Positions 24,958 through 34,155 of a stretch of 64,000 nt of DNA are shown here, in pieces; position 1 is the first letter of the stretch, and every line of letters starts with the position of its first letter. Origin of the DNA: Roseovarius confluentis. GTDB taxonomy: Bacteria > Pseudomonadota > Alphaproteobacteria > Rhodobacterales > Rhodobacteraceae. The notes below the pieces were generated by a model. The model searched no databases and had not been told where the DNA came from. It was given only the letters and a program-made list of their open reading frames with translations. The stretch covers positions 455,589 to 519,588 of the forward strand of contig NZ_PPFE01000003.1 in the NCBI RefSeq assembly GCF_002917925.1, in the 5' to 3' direction. The position numbers and the translations under genes are program-made.

Positions 24958-26232
24958 TCAGCCGTTTTCGCGCAGGATGGCGCCGGCGAGGTAGAGCGAG
25001 CCGCAGATCAGGATGCGCGCCGTGGGGTCTTTCGCGGCGATGTCCTCGATGGCGGCGCGGGCGCTGGCGGCGGTGCCCGAGGGCAGGCCGACATTGGCGG
25101 CGGCGGCGGCGGTGTCTTCGGCGGGCAGGGTGTTCGCCTCGCCGGGGATGGAGATGGCGGTGAGGCTTTGCGCGACGCCGGCCAGTGGCGAGAGGTAGCC
25201 CGAGATATCCTTGGTGTTGAGCATGCCGCAGACCAGGTGCGTGGGGCGGGGTGGCAGCGAGGCCAGGTGCGCGGCCAGCGCGCGACCTGCGGCGGGGTTG
25301 TGGCCGCCGTCGAGCCAGAGCTCGGCCTGCGGTGCGGCCTTGGCCAGAGGGCCGGTGGAGAGGCGCTGCATCCGGGCGGGCCAATTGGCGTGCGTGACCG
25401 CAGCCTCGAGCGCGGCATCGCCAAGGTGCAGGTGACGCAGGGCGGCGATAGCGGCGCCGGCGTTCTCATACTGGTGCGCGCCGGGCAGGTTGGGCAGGGG
25501 CAGATCGCGGAGGCCGGTTTCATCCTGGTAGATGAGACGGCCACGTTCGGTGGTGACGTGCCAGTGCTGGCCGTGGGCCAGAAGGGGCGCGCCCAGACGT
25601 TGGGCGGCGGCCTCGATGGCGTCCATGCCTTCCTCGTCCTGCGGACCGACGACGCAGGTGACGCCGCGTTTGAGGATGCCGGCCTTTTCGCCGGCGATCT
25701 TGGCCAGCGTGTCGCCGAGATATTGCTCGTGGTCCATCGACACGGGCGTGATGATGGTAAGCGCCGGTTTCGCCACGACATTGGTGGCATCGAGCCGTCC
25801 GCCCAAGCCCACCTCGAGCAGGGTGTAATCTGCGGGCGTGCGCGACATGGCGAGGATCGCGGCGCAGGTGGTGATCTCGAAGTAGGTGATCGGTTCGCCG
25901 CCGTTCGCGGCGTAGCATTCATCGAGCACTTCGGTCAGGTGCGGCTCGGATATCAGCTCGCCGGCCAGCCGGATACGTTCGTGGAAACGGGCGAGGTGGG
26001 GCGAGGTGTAGGCGTGGGCGGTTTTGCCGGCGCCCTCGATCCCGGCGCGGATCATGGCCAGCGTCGAGCCCTTGCCGTTGGTGCCGGCGATGTGGATTAC
26101 CGGGGGCAGATCGTTCTGCGGGTTGCCGAGCGCCTCCAGCAGGCGCCAGACGCGGTCGAGCGTGAGGTCGATGATCTTGGGGTGCAGCGCCATCATCCGG
26201 TCGAGGATGACGTCCGATGTGGGGGCGGTCAT
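24958..26232 (-). CDS. folC: Bifunctional folylpolyglutamate synthase / dihydrofolate synthase
   Basis: The enzyme adds glutamate to dihydropteroate and then to reduced folates; it is ATP-dependent and cytoplasmic. The product has 424 residues of the Mur-ligase fold. The P-loop is [15 protein letters not shown] at about residues 47-61, the second nucleotide-binding stretch is [13 protein letters not shown], and [16 protein letters not shown] is the family signature. The C-terminal domain begins near [14 protein letters not shown]. Its ATG overlaps the accD stop (ATGA), so it is translationally coupled downstream of accD, an arrangement frequent in proteobacteria. The gene ends before the long hairpin at 24867-24929. 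Confidence 0.95.
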   Translation of the reverse strand: MTAPTSDVILDRMMALHPKIIDLTLDRVWRLLEALGNPQNDLPPVIHIAGTNGKGSTLAMIRAGIEGAGKTAHAYTSPHLARFHERIRLAGELISEPHLTEVLDECYAANGGEPITYFEITTCAAILAMSRTPADYTLLEVGLGGRLDATNVVAKPALTIITPVSMDHEQYLGDTLAKIAGEKAGILKRGVTCVVGPQDEEGMDAIEAAAQRLGAPLLAHGQHWHVTTERGRLIYQDETGLRDLPLPNLPGAHQYENAGAAIAALRHLHLGDAALEAAVTHANWPARMQRLSTGPLAKAAPQAELWLDGGHNPAAGRALAAHLASLPPRPTHLVCGMLNTKDISGYLSPLAGVAQSLTAISIPGEANTLPAEDTAAAAANVGLPSGTAASARAAIEDIAAKDPTARILICGSLYLAGAILRENG

Positions 26233-27191
26233 TTGTCGGCTTCGTCCGCGGTCTGTTCCTCGGCGGTGTCGGGCTGCGCCGCGTCCTGAGGCTCTTCCTC
26301 GGCGGGGAGTTCAGGGGCGGGGAGGTCGGCGGTGACGGCGGGCGGCAGGTTCAGGAGCATGCGCAGGATGGTGATGAGTTCGGTGCGCATTTCGCCGCGC
26401 GGGGTCACGCGGTCGAGCATGCCGTGATCCAGCAGATACTCGGCGCGCTGGAAGCCCTCGGGCAGTTTTTCGCGGATGGTCTGTTCGATGACGCGGGGGC
26501 CGGCGAAGCAGATGAGCGCGTTGGGTTCGGCGATATGCACGTCGCCCAGCATGGCGTAGGACGCGGTGACGCCGCCCGTGGTGGGGTGGGTCAGCACGAC
26601 GATGTAGGGCAGGCTTGCCTCTTTGAGCATCTGCACGGCGACGGTGGTGCGGGGCATCTGCATGAGCGACAGGATGCCTTCCTGCATGCGCGCGCCGCCC
26701 GCGGCGGAGAAGAGCACGAGGGGGCGGTTGAGCTTCACTGCCTCTTCGGCGGCGGCGATGATGGCGTTGCCGACATACATGCCCATGGACCCGGCCATGA
26801 AGGAAAAATCCTGCGCCGCCGCGACGATGGGGGTGCGGCCGATTTCGCCGGAAGCCACCAGCATCGCCTCGGTCTCTCCGGTCGCCTTTTGCGCGGCGCG
26901 CATCCGGTCGGGATATTTCTTTTGATCGCGGAATTGCAGCGGGTCGGCGGTGGGCTGGGGCACGGACACTTGTGTAAAGGTGCCGCCGTCGAAAAGGGCT
27001 GTGAACCGATCGCGCGGGGTGATCGGCATGTGATGGCCGCAGGAGGTGCAGACGTTGAGGTTTTCGCGCAATTCGCGGTGGAACAGCATGGTTCCGCACT
27101 CGTCGCACTTGGTCCACAGGTTCTCGGGGATCTCGCGGCGCGAGAAGATCGAATTGATGCGCGGACGCACGTAATTGGTGATCCAGTTCAT
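26229..27191 (-). CDS. accD: Acetyl-CoA carboxylase carboxyltransferase subunit beta
   Basis: This subunit transfers carboxyl from biotin to acetyl-CoA, the first committed step of fatty acid synthesis, working with AccA. The product has 320 residues. An N-terminal zinc ribbon has Cys29, Cys32, Cys48 and Cys51 (TKCDECGTM and NVCTSCGHH), followed by the crotonase-like carboxyltransferase domain with [19 protein letters not shown] and [12 protein letters not shown]. An acidic tail of about 35 residues ([11 protein letters not shown]) is poorly conserved in general. It is co-translated with folC. The start [10 protein letters not shown] is the usual one, although the ribosome-binding site is weak. 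Confidence 0.97.
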   Translation of the reverse strand: MNWITNYVRPRINSIFSRREIPENLWTKCDECGTMLFHRELRENLNVCTSCGHHMPITPRDRFTALFDGGTFTQVSVPQPTADPLQFRDQKKYPDRMRAAQKATGETEAMLVASGEIGRTPIVAAAQDFSFMAGSMGMYVGNAIIAAAEEAVKLNRPLVLFSAAGGARMQEGILSLMQMPRTTVAVQMLKEASLPYIVVLTHPTTGGVTASYAMLGDVHIAEPNALICFAGPRVIEQTIREKLPEGFQRAEYLLDHGMLDRVTPRGEMRTELITILRMLLNLPPAVTADLPAPELPAEEEPQDAAQPDTAEEQTADEADK

Positions 27192-27252
27192 CTGTGGCCC
27201 AGTTCCCGTTGCAAATCGCCCTTGAGATAAGCCGTGCGCGTGAGAAATGCAA

Positions 27253-28149
27253 TCAGACGCGCAGGGCGAGTCGCGCGGTGAGCCAGCTGACCAGCAAGAG
27301 CATCAGGTCGAGCGGCGCCCAGAGCCAGAGTGCATCTCTGTCGTCCAGGGTGAAGGGGTAGGTGTAGAGGGCCAGGCCGTCGAAACTGCCCGCAGGTGCG
27401 GCGACGAGGATGGCGAAGAAATTGTTGACGAAATGCAGGCCGAGGGCGGCGCCGATGGTGCCGGTGCGGGCCGTGAGGTCGGCGGCGGCGATGCCGAAGA
27501 GCGTGGCCCAGCCGACAATCAGCCAGTTGGCGTCGCCGTTGATCACGGGATCGTAATGCAGAAGGCCGAAGAGCAGGGAGGGGACGATGATCCAGATTCG
27601 GGGATTGGCGAAGCGGGCGGCGAGCTGGCTTTGCAGGTAGCCGCGAAAGACCAGTTCCTCGGCCCCGGTCTGGATCAGAAGGGCGGGCAGGGCGAGCGGC
27701 AGGAAGGTCAGCCAGCGGGTGGTGTCGATATTCGCCTCGGGCGTGAGGCCGGGCGTGGCGGGCAGCAGGATCGAAAGGGCGAGGTGCAGCCCGACCATGT
27801 AGAGACAGACGCGGGCGAAATGGAGCCGTGCAAGGCGCAGGTCACCGACGAAGCTGGGCAGGGCGCGGCCATGGATGGCGCGGCCCGTCATGGCCAGCGC
27901 GACGATGATGAAGCCGAAGAGGTAGAGGTTCGCCAGCACGCCGGCCGGGGTTTCGCCGGTTTCCAGGTCGCCGAGCGTGCTGTCCCACGAGGTCGCCGGC
28001 GCCACGATGTTCAGCAGCGCCGAGGCGGCGAAGATCAGCGACAGGAACAGCGCCGCCAGCATGATGGCGCCCAGCACAAGGCGCACGAGCGAGGCGGTGG
28101 GGCGAGCCGGATGAACAAGGGCTTCGTGCGGTCGGTAGGCGTCGGACAT
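27253..28149 (-). CDS. CPBP-family intramembrane metalloprotease
   Basis: This is an integral membrane protein of 298 residues with about eight hydrophobic segments. The CAAX-protease/bacteriocin-processing signatures are present: [15 protein letters not shown] (motif EExxxR) and, further on, LLFGLLHYD plus NWLIVGWAT and HFVNNFFA, with the expected catalytic Glu, His and Asn. In bacteria such proteases cleave membrane-embedded substrates or modify bacteriocins; the target here is unknown. The start at 28149 is uncertain because no clear ribosome-binding site is seen; 28176 is an alternative. It lies between accD and the amtB terminator and appears monocistronic. Confidence 0.82.
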   Translation of the reverse strand: MSDAYRPHEALVHPARPTASLVRLVLGAIMLAALFLSLIFAASALLNIVAPATSWDSTLGDLETGETPAGVLANLYLFGFIIVALAMTGRAIHGRALPSFVGDLRLARLHFARVCLYMVGLHLALSILLPATPGLTPEANIDTTRWLTFLPLALPALLIQTGAEELVFRGYLQSQLAARFANPRIWIIVPSLLFGLLHYDPVINGDANWLIVGWATLFGIAAADLTARTGTIGAALGLHFVNNFFAILVAAPAGSFDGLALYTYPFTLDDRDALWLWAPLDLMLLLVSWLTARLALRV

Positions 28150-28210
28150 GGAACCAGAGCTAGGGCGCGGGGGCATGGACCGCAATGGCGTTTGCCCCGG
28201 AGCGGCCAAC

Positions 28211-28236
28211 AAAAAACCCGGGCGCGAACGCCCGGG
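28211..28236 (-). terminator. Rho-independent terminator of glnK-amtB
   Basis: A perfect 8-bp stem CCCGGGCG/CGCCCGGG with a CGAA tetraloop is followed on the minus strand by six T. It lies 40 bp after the amtB stop. Confidence 0.9.
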
Positions 28237-28275
28237 CCAGTATCAAGGGTCGGGAGGACCCATTCTTATTTGGTC

Positions 28276-29613
28276 TCAGCCTTTCGAGAACTCGGGGTAG
28301 GCTTCCATCCCCAGTTCCGACATGTCGAGACCTGCGATCTCTTCCTCTTCGCCGACGCGGATGCCCATGACGGCCTTGAGGATGAACCAGACGATCAGGC
28401 TGGCCACGAAGGTGAACACACCGTAGGCCACGATGCCGGTCAGCTGGGTGATCAGGTTGGCGTCGCCATTGTAGAAGATCACGGCGATGGTGCCCCAGAT
28501 ACCGGCGAAGAGGTGCACCGGAACGGCGCCGACCACGTCGTCGATTTTCAGCTTGTCGAGCATCGGGACGGTCAGGACCACGATCACGCCACCCACGGCA
28601 CCGATCCAGAGCGCACCGAAGAGCGTGGGCGCGAGGGGTTCGGCGGTGATCGAAACGAGGCCCGCGAGGGCGCCGTTGAGCACCATGGTGAGGTCCGGTT
28701 TCTTGTACATCACCTGGGTCAGGATCAGCGCGGTCACGGCACCGGCCGCGGCAGCCATGTTGGTGTTGGCGAAGATGCGGCTTACGTCGGAGACGTCACC
28801 CACGGTGCCCATGGCAAGCTGCGAGCCGCCGTTGAAGCCGAACCAGCCGAGCCACAGGATGAACGTACCCAGTGTGGCGAGCGCCAGGTTGGAACCGGGC
28901 ATCGGGTGCACCTTGCCGTCCTTGCCGTACTTGCCCAGACGCGGGCCCAGCACGATGGCACCGGCCAGGGCAGCCCAGCCGCCCACGGAGTGCACGACGG
29001 TCGAACCGGCGAAGTCGGAGAAGCCGGCTTCGGACAGCCAGCCGCCGCCCCACTGCCAGGAGCCCGAGATCGGGTACATGATGCCGGTCAGGATGACGAC
29101 GAAGATCAGGAACGGCCACAGCTTGATCCGCTCGGCCAGCGCGCCCGACACGATCGAGGCGGTGGCGGCGACGAAGACCAACTGGAAGAAGAAGTCCGAA
29201 CCGACGGATGCATAGTCGAGCGCCGCATCGGCCGCGGCCACGCCCACAGGATCGAGCACGGTCTGCCCGCCGATGGCGAAGTAGCCGTTGAAGTCGCCCG
29301 GGTACATCGTGTTGAAGCCGATGAGCCAGTACATGATCGCGGCAATCGAGAAGAGTGCGATGTTCTTGGTCATCTGCATGGTGACGTTCTTGGAACGCAC
29401 CAGCCCGCCTTCGAGCATGGCGAAGCCTGCGGCCATGAAGAACACCAGGAAGCCCGCCATGCAGAACAGCAGGGTGGTCATGATGTAGGGGCCGATCTCG
29501 TCGAAGCCCGGAGCGGCGGCCTCTGCGGCGGCGGCCTCGTCCTGAGCGAAGCCGAGTTGGGGCAGGACCGCGATTGCGGTTGCGGCGAGCCCCAGATGAA
29601 TAAAGCGTTTCAT
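28276..29613 (-). CDS. amtB: Ammonium transporter
   Basis: This is an inner-membrane ammonium channel of 445 residues. A cleavable signal (LAATAIAVLPQLGFAQ) and a short Ala/Glu-rich segment precede eleven membrane helices. The pore histidines are visible in VVHSVGGWAALAG and in PVHLFAGIWGTIA, and the family opening FMAAGFAMLEGGLVRSKN is intact. It imports ammonium under nitrogen limitation and is gated by the PII protein GlnK, encoded 28 bp upstream on the same strand. The unit ends at a strong terminator. Regulation by NtrC is suggested by a palindrome in the shared upstream region. Confidence 0.97.
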   Translation of the reverse strand: MKRFIHLGLAATAIAVLPQLGFAQDEAAAAEAAAPGFDEIGPYIMTTLLFCMAGFLVFFMAAGFAMLEGGLVRSKNVTMQMTKNIALFSIAAIMYWLIGFNTMYPGDFNGYFAIGGQTVLDPVGVAAADAALDYASVGSDFFFQLVFVAATASIVSGALAERIKLWPFLIFVVILTGIMYPISGSWQWGGGWLSEAGFSDFAGSTVVHSVGGWAALAGAIVLGPRLGKYGKDGKVHPMPGSNLALATLGTFILWLGWFGFNGGSQLAMGTVGDVSDVSRIFANTNMAAAAGAVTALILTQVMYKKPDLTMVLNGALAGLVSITAEPLAPTLFGALWIGAVGGVIVVLTVPMLDKLKIDDVVGAVPVHLFAGIWGTIAVIFYNGDANLITQLTGIVAYGVFTFVASLIVWFILKAVMGIRVGEEEEIAGLDMSELGMEAYPEFSKG

Positions 29614-29641
29614 AGTGATGTTATCCCTTCTTTCGCGCGGT

Positions 29642-29980
29642 TTAAAGCGCGTCATCGTTGGTTTCGCCGGTGCGCACGCGCATGGCCTGCCCGATATCGA
29701 GCACGAAGATCTTGCCGTCGCCGATCTTGCCGGTCCGCGCGGTCGTCGCGATGGTCTCGACCACCTGGTCGACCATGCCGGCGGCAACGGCGATCTCGAG
29801 CTTGATCTTGGGTACGAAGTTCACGGCGTATTCCGCGCCGCGGTAGATCTCGGTGTGACCGGACTGAGAGCCGAAGCCCTTGATCTCGGTCACCATCATG
29901 CCGCGCACGCCGATCCCTGTCAGCGCTTCGCGCACATCTTCAAGCTTGAACGGCTTGATGGTTGCAATGATGAGTTTCAC
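29642..29980 (-). CDS. glnK: PII-family nitrogen regulatory protein
   Basis: This trimeric signalling protein of 112 residues binds ATP, ADP and 2-oxoglutarate and blocks AmtB when nitrogen is ample. The T-loop carries the uridylylation site Tyr51 in RGAEYAVNF. The signature TGKIGDGKIFVLDI (residues 83-96) is present, and the C-terminal RTGETNDDAL is standard. Translation starts at GTG (29980) behind AAGGGA; no in-frame ATG would give the conserved KLIIATIKPFKLEDV opening. It is the first gene of glnK-amtB. I use glnK rather than glnB because of the amtB linkage. Confidence 0.95.
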   Translation of the reverse strand: MKLIIATIKPFKLEDVREALTGIGVRGMMVTEIKGFGSQSGHTEIYRGAEYAVNFVPKIKLEIAVAAGMVDQVVETIATTARTGKIGDGKIFVLDIGQAMRVRTGETNDDAL

Positions 29981-30094
29981 AGATGTCCCTTTCGGTTGCT
30001 TGGGCGAGGTTGATTTCGCTGTTGCAGAAAGTGACGGAGATGAGGCGGGCGGGAAGGGTGAGCGCCGGGGAAGTGGGCAGAAATCACCAAGAAA

Positions 30095-30111
30095 TGCACA
30101 ATTTATGCGCA
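30095..30111. promoter_or_regulatory. Candidate NtrC-binding site upstream of glnK
   Basis: On the minus strand TGCGC-N7-GTGCA differs by one base from the symmetrical TGCAC-N7-GTGCA pattern of NtrC boxes, and lies about 115 bp before glnK. A further GTGCA half-site is present at 30136-30140. No sigma-54 promoter with correct GG-N10-GC spacing was found. Confidence 0.4.
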
Positions 30112-30172
30112 AATAATCCTGAATGACTAATTAATGTGCAGCTAAGAATCGCTGCGACGCGCAAACGCCTAC

Positions 30173-30191
30173 GTCGTATTACGTATACGAC
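30173..30191. promoter_or_regulatory. 19-bp palindrome upstream of the PBP1A gene
   Basis: GTCGTAT and ATACGAC form a perfect 7-bp inverted repeat around TACGT, about 135 bp upstream of the PBP1A start and 190 bp from glnK. It has the size and symmetry of a TetR- or GntR-type operator. The regulator is unknown. Confidence 0.4.
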
Positions 30192-30325
30192 TAGGGGAGC
30201 CGACCGTGCCAAAACGCGCGGGCGCCACGGCGGCGTTTGGTAAAATCGAAACGCTTTTGGGGGTCTACTTTCGGAATGAGGACCTGTAGACTGCCGCAAA
30301 ACCAGAGGTCCGGGCAGGTTAGGGC

Positions 30326-32515
30326 ATGGGAAACCAGGGGCGAAAAACGCCGCGACTCGTTGCAGACAGGCGATACGGCAAATCCGCGAAGACACCGGCA
30401 AAGAGCCGGACCAAGCCGGCTGCGCGCAAGCCTGCGAAAACCGCGCGCCCTCGGCGCAGGGGCGGTGGCGGCCGTTCGGGCGGCGGGCGCGGCCCGGTGG
30501 CGTGGATCAAGCGCCTGTTCCGCTGGATATTGCGGCTGTTCTGGGTCGTAACATGGCGCGTGACCGCGGTGGTGGTGCTGGTGACGGCCCTGGCTGTGGC
30601 CTATGTCTATGCCGGGTTGCCGGATGTGCGCGCACTACTGGACGGCCGGGCGCGGGGATCGGTCACCATGCTGGACCGCGAGGGCGACGTGTTCGCCTGG
30701 CGCGGTGACCAGTTCGGCGGGGTGGTGACGGCCGATACCGTCAGCCCCGACTTGCGCAACGCGGTGCTGGCCACAGAGGACAAGCGGTTCTACCAACACT
30801 TCGGCCTGAGCCCGCGCGGCATCGCCAGCGCTGTCCGCATCAATCTGAGCGAGGGGCGTGGGCCGCTGAGCGGGCACGGTGGGTCGACCATCACCCAGCA
30901 GACCGCGAAATTGCTGTGTCTTGGCGTAGAATACGACGAGACGGAGTGGGAGAGCGAGGCGGAGTACGTTCAGGATTGCCGCCGCGGATCGCTGAGCCGG
31001 AAGGCCAAGGAAGCGATCTATGCGATGGCGATGGAGGCGAAGTATTCCAAGAACGAGATCCTGTCGATCTATCTCAACCGGGCCTATTTCGGCGGCGGCG
31101 CCTTTGGCGTGGAGGCCGCGGCGCAACGGTATTTCGGGGTGAGCGCGCGCGAGGTGAACGCGGCGCAGTCGGCCATGCTGGCGGGCCTGCTGACCGCGCC
31201 GACGCGGCTGGCGCCGACGACCAACCTGGAACGGTCACAGGCAAGGGCGGCGACGGTGCTGCGGCTGATGAACGAACAGGGCTACCTGACCGATGCCGAG
31301 ACGCAGGCCGCGCAGGACAACCCCGCGACACTGTCGGAGGCCGCCGAAGCGCAGGCCGGAGGCTATTTCGCCGATTGGGTGATGGACAGCGGGCCGGAGC
31401 TTTTCACCCGCGACACGACAGAGGACGTCATAATCCGAACGACGCTGGACCAGCGGATGCAACGCGCCGCCGAGGAGGCGCTTGACTGGGTGTTCGAGAA
31501 CAAGGTCAGTGAAGGATCCGAGGCGCAGGCCGCGATCGTGGTGATGAGCGCCGATGGCGCGGTGCGTGCGATGGTGGGCGGGCGCAAGACCAAGGTGACC
31601 GGCGCGTTCAACCGGGCCACGATGGCCAAGCGGCAGACCGGCTCGGCCTTCAAGCCGTTCGTCTATGCGACGGCGCTGGAACTGGGCTATGAACCGACGT
31701 CGATCGTCGTGGATGAACCGTATTGCCGCAATATTGCCGGGTCCGGCCAATGGTGCCCCGAAAACTATGACAAGAAATTCCATGGCCGCGTGCCGCTGAT
31801 CCGGGCGCTGGCGCGGTCCTACAACATCCCTGCGGTGAAGGTGGCCGAAAGCGTGGGCCTGGACCTGGTGCGCCAGGTTGCCAGCGACTTCGGCATCGAT
31901 AACGAACTGGCCGACGGTCCCGCGCTGGCGCTGGGCGCATCGGAAAGCACGCTGCTGGAAATGACGGGGGCCTATGCGGGTATCCTGAACGGTGGTTCGT
32001 CGGTGACGCCTTATGGGCTGGTTGAATTGAAGCTCCTGGGGGACGACGACCCGCTGATGCGCAAGGGGGGCGGCATTGGTGAACGCGTGATCCAGCAAGA
32101 GGCCGCGCAGAAGCTGATGGGTATGATGTACGAGGTGGTGCAGTCGGGCACTGGCGGGCGCGCCAAGCTGCCCGACCGGCAGGCCGCCGGCAAGACCGGC
32201 ACGACGCAGGCGGCACGCGACGCGTGGTTCCTGGGCTTTACCGCCGATTACGTGACCGGAGTGTGGATGGGGTATGACGACAACACCCCGCTCAAGGGTG
32301 TGACCGGCGGCGGGCTTCCGGCGGACATCTGGCGCGAGACGATGGTGCGGGTGAACGAGGGTGTGCCGGTCAGCGACCTGCCGATGATCCGGGTCGAACC
32401 GCAGCCGCAGATACAACAGCAGCCGCGCACGCAGCAGCGCCAGGACCGGGACCGGGGCAACACGATCAACCGGATGCTGGAAGAGCTGCTGGGGCCGGCA
32501 CATGGCGGGCAATAG
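30326..32515 (+). CDS. Class A penicillin-binding protein, PBP1A family
   Basis: This is a bifunctional peptidoglycan glycosyltransferase/transpeptidase of 729 residues, anchored by one membrane segment (about residues 72-92) behind a Lys/Arg-rich cytoplasmic tail. The glycosyltransferase domain has ATEDKRFYQHFGLSPRG and GGSTITQQTAKLLCLG. The transpeptidase domain has the SxxK serine in TGSAFKPF near residue 440, SYN near 497, and KTGTT near 621. The C-terminus is Gln-rich. Within the glycosyltransferase domain there is a short acidic insertion after KLLCLG (EYDETEWESEAEYVQD). It stands alone between glnK and mlaC and is convergent with the latter. Confidence 0.93.
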   Translation: MGNQGRKTPRLVADRRYGKSAKTPAKSRTKPAARKPAKTARPRRRGGGGRSGGGRGPVAWIKRLFRWILRLFWVVTWRVTAVVVLVTALAVAYVYAGLPDVRALLDGRARGSVTMLDREGDVFAWRGDQFGGVVTADTVSPDLRNAVLATEDKRFYQHFGLSPRGIASAVRINLSEGRGPLSGHGGSTITQQTAKLLCLGVEYDETEWESEAEYVQDCRRGSLSRKAKEAIYAMAMEAKYSKNEILSIYLNRAYFGGGAFGVEAAAQRYFGVSAREVNAAQSAMLAGLLTAPTRLAPTTNLERSQARAATVLRLMNEQGYLTDAETQAAQDNPATLSEAAEAQAGGYFADWVMDSGPELFTRDTTEDVIIRTTLDQRMQRAAEEALDWVFENKVSEGSEAQAAIVVMSADGAVRAMVGGRKTKVTGAFNRATMAKRQTGSAFKPFVYATALELGYEPTSIVVDEPYCRNIAGSGQWCPENYDKKFHGRVPLIRALARSYNIPAVKVAESVGLDLVRQVASDFGIDNELADGPALALGASESTLLEMTGAYAGILNGGSSVTPYGLVELKLLGDDDPLMRKGGGIGERVIQQEAAQKLMGMMYEVVQSGTGGRAKLPDRQAAGKTGTTQAARDAWFLGFTADYVTGVWMGYDDNTPLKGVTGGGLPADIWRETMVRVNEGVPVSDLPMIRVEPQPQIQQQPRTQQRQDRDRGNTINRMLEELLGPAHGGQ

Positions 32516-32521
32516 TACGGC

Positions 32522-32551
32522 AAAAACCGGCGACCCCCGCGCTATCGCCGG
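32522..32551 (-). terminator. Rho-independent terminator of mlaA-mlaC
   Basis: A 7-bp stem CCGGCGA/TCGCCGG around an eleven-base loop is followed on the minus strand by five T. It lies 45 bp after the mlaC stop. Confidence 0.75.
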
Positions 32552-32595
32552 AGCTTGTGCGGCGGCGGGGCGAGGCGGCCGGACCTGTTTCGGGA

Positions 32596-33198
32596 TCAGC
32601 CCGCGCGTTGCACGTCGGCGATCAGGGCGTCGATATTGCCGCCGTTGCGATCGAGCATCGCGCCGATCTCGGTGCGTTCGCTGAGCCGCAGGCTGACGCC
32701 CTCGATCACCATGTCGAAAAAGAGGTCGCGGCCCGAGCGGTCAGAGACCAGGAAAAGCACGGTGAAGGGCGACTTGCCGCGCAGCTTTACGGTCGAGCGG
32801 ACCTCGTGCCAGGACTTGACCTGGCGCACGCCGGTCACGGTGATCTGGCCGCCGATGAACTCGCGGAACCGCTTGCCGTACTTGCGGGCGATATAGCCTT
32901 GGAAGGCGGCGGTGAAAGCCCGCATCTGGCCCGAGGAGGCGCGGCGCGAATCGGCGCCCAGCGTGGAGCGGGCAATGATGTTCACGTCGGCATAACGGGC
33001 GAAGATGCGTTCGAAATCGCGGATCATCGCGCCGGTGGACTTGCCCGAGGCGATCACGCGGTTGATATCGGCCACGACCTGGTCGATCAGGCCGCGGGCG
33101 CGCGCCTCTGTCAGGGCGAAGGCGGGGGTTGCGGCAGCGGGCAGCAGCGTGGCGGCCGCGCCGGCGCCGATCAGGAAACGTCTGGAAATGTCATTCAT
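32596..33198 (-). CDS. mlaC: Phospholipid-binding periplasmic protein MlaC
   Basis: This periplasmic shuttle of the Mla system carries phospholipids between the outer membrane (MlaA) and the inner-membrane MlaFEDB complex. The product has 200 residues. A twin-arginine-like leader (ISRRFLIGAGAAATLL) ends near residue 27. The body has the Tol-Tol-Ttg2 pattern FERIFARYADVNIIARSTLG and FQGYIARKYGKRFREFIGGQ. It overlaps the mlaA gene by 8 bp and is co-translated. The start at 33198 gives the complete leader. No mlaFED genes are in the window, as is usual when the system is split. Confidence 0.9.
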   Translation of the reverse strand: MNDISRRFLIGAGAAATLLPAAATPAFALTEARARGLIDQVVADINRVIASGKSTGAMIRDFERIFARYADVNIIARSTLGADSRRASSGQMRAFTAAFQGYIARKYGKRFREFIGGQITVTGVRQVKSWHEVRSTVKLRGKSPFTVLFLVSDRSGRDLFFDMVIEGVSLRLSERTEIGAMLDRNGGNIDALIADVQRAG

Positions 33199-33988
33199 CG
33201 TAGGGGTCCTCCAGCGGCGTGCCGGGTTCGGCATCATAAGGATCTTCGAACGCCCCGCCCGAGCCACCGCCGAGCTTGAAGCGCCTGTTCTGAATATAGA
33301 GCGACCGCGCCTGTGCGTAACTGTCGGCGCTGTCGTAAAGGATGGAATCTATGGTGTCGGCATAACGCCCGCGGTCCGACAGGCCCGTGACGCCAGTGGC
33401 GATGGTGCCATAGTAGTTCTCGGGCTCGTCGAGCACGTACGTCAGCGGGTTGGTGAAAAGATCGACGATCTTGCCCGCCGCCGCGCGCTCGGTCGAGGGG
33501 CCGAGCAGGGGCAGTTCGACATACGCCCCTTCGCGCACGCCCCAGACATGCAGTGTCTGGCCGAAATCGGCGTCGGTGGCCTGGGGCATGTTGAGTTCGG
33601 ACGCGGTGTCGAACAGGCCGCCCAGCCCGATCGTGGTGTTCACGAGGAAGCGGTAGGTGTCCTCGGTCGCGCCTTTCATGTTGCCTTGCAGGATGTTGTT
33701 CACCACGGCGCCCGGGATCGACAGGTTGAAGGCGAAACGGCCGACCATGTTCTCGACATCGTCGGGAATGAAGCCGGAATAGCCCTTGCCTGCGGGCCCC
33801 ACCAGGTTTTTGTCCAGCGCCCGGTTGAAGGCGTGGGTGCGGCGGTTCTCTTCCTCGTAGGGATCGAAAGGCTCGGAGGCCGGGTAACCCGCGGGGCGCG
33901 GCGTGCAGCCCGCCGCGGCGAGGGCCACGACAAGCGCAAGGCCGGTCGCGAACAGCGTTGGTCGTCGTATGGAGATGAAATTTGGCAA
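33191..33988 (-). CDS. mlaA: Outer-membrane lipoprotein MlaA (VacJ family)
   Basis: This protein removes mislocalised phospholipids from the outer leaflet of the outer membrane. The product has 265 residues with a lipoprotein signal whose lipobox is LAAAGC, Cys28 being lipidated. The family core NRRTHAFNRALDKNLVGPAG, then GGLFDTASELNMPQ and FGQTLHVWGV, is intact. Translation begins at TTG: the preceding in-frame codon pair leads to a stop and no ATG or GTG precedes the signal. The C-terminal tail is Gly/Pro/Asp-rich with a repeated LEDPYD/FEDPYD motif. It is the first gene of mlaA-mlaC. Confidence 0.92.
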   Translation of the reverse strand: MPNFISIRRPTLFATGLALVVALAAAGCTPRPAGYPASEPFDPYEEENRRTHAFNRALDKNLVGPAGKGYSGFIPDDVENMVGRFAFNLSIPGAVVNNILQGNMKGATEDTYRFLVNTTIGLGGLFDTASELNMPQATDADFGQTLHVWGVREGAYVELPLLGPSTERAAAGKIVDLFTNPLTYVLDEPENYYGTIATGVTGLSDRGRYADTIDSILYDSADSYAQARSLYIQNRRFKLGGGSGGAFEDPYDAEPGTPLEDPYDE

Positions 33989-34155
33989 CGGTCAGGCTTT
34001 GGTTAAGGTATTGCGGTCATAAATAATCGATTGGCTGAATTTACCCAGATGCGGCGACTTGACGAAGGTGTCCTGTAGCAGAACGGTGTCTATGGTAGTA
34101 AGTCGGAACGGGGTATCGTTCAAGCGACGATCTGGCGGGACGCGGAAGAGACGGC

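Noticed and set aside
27247..29805. An 852-codon open frame on the plus strand
   Set aside because: It runs antisense over the protease and amtB genes, whose protein signatures are clear. Its product is low-complexity Gly/Asp/His/Gln, typical of a reverse-strand artefact.
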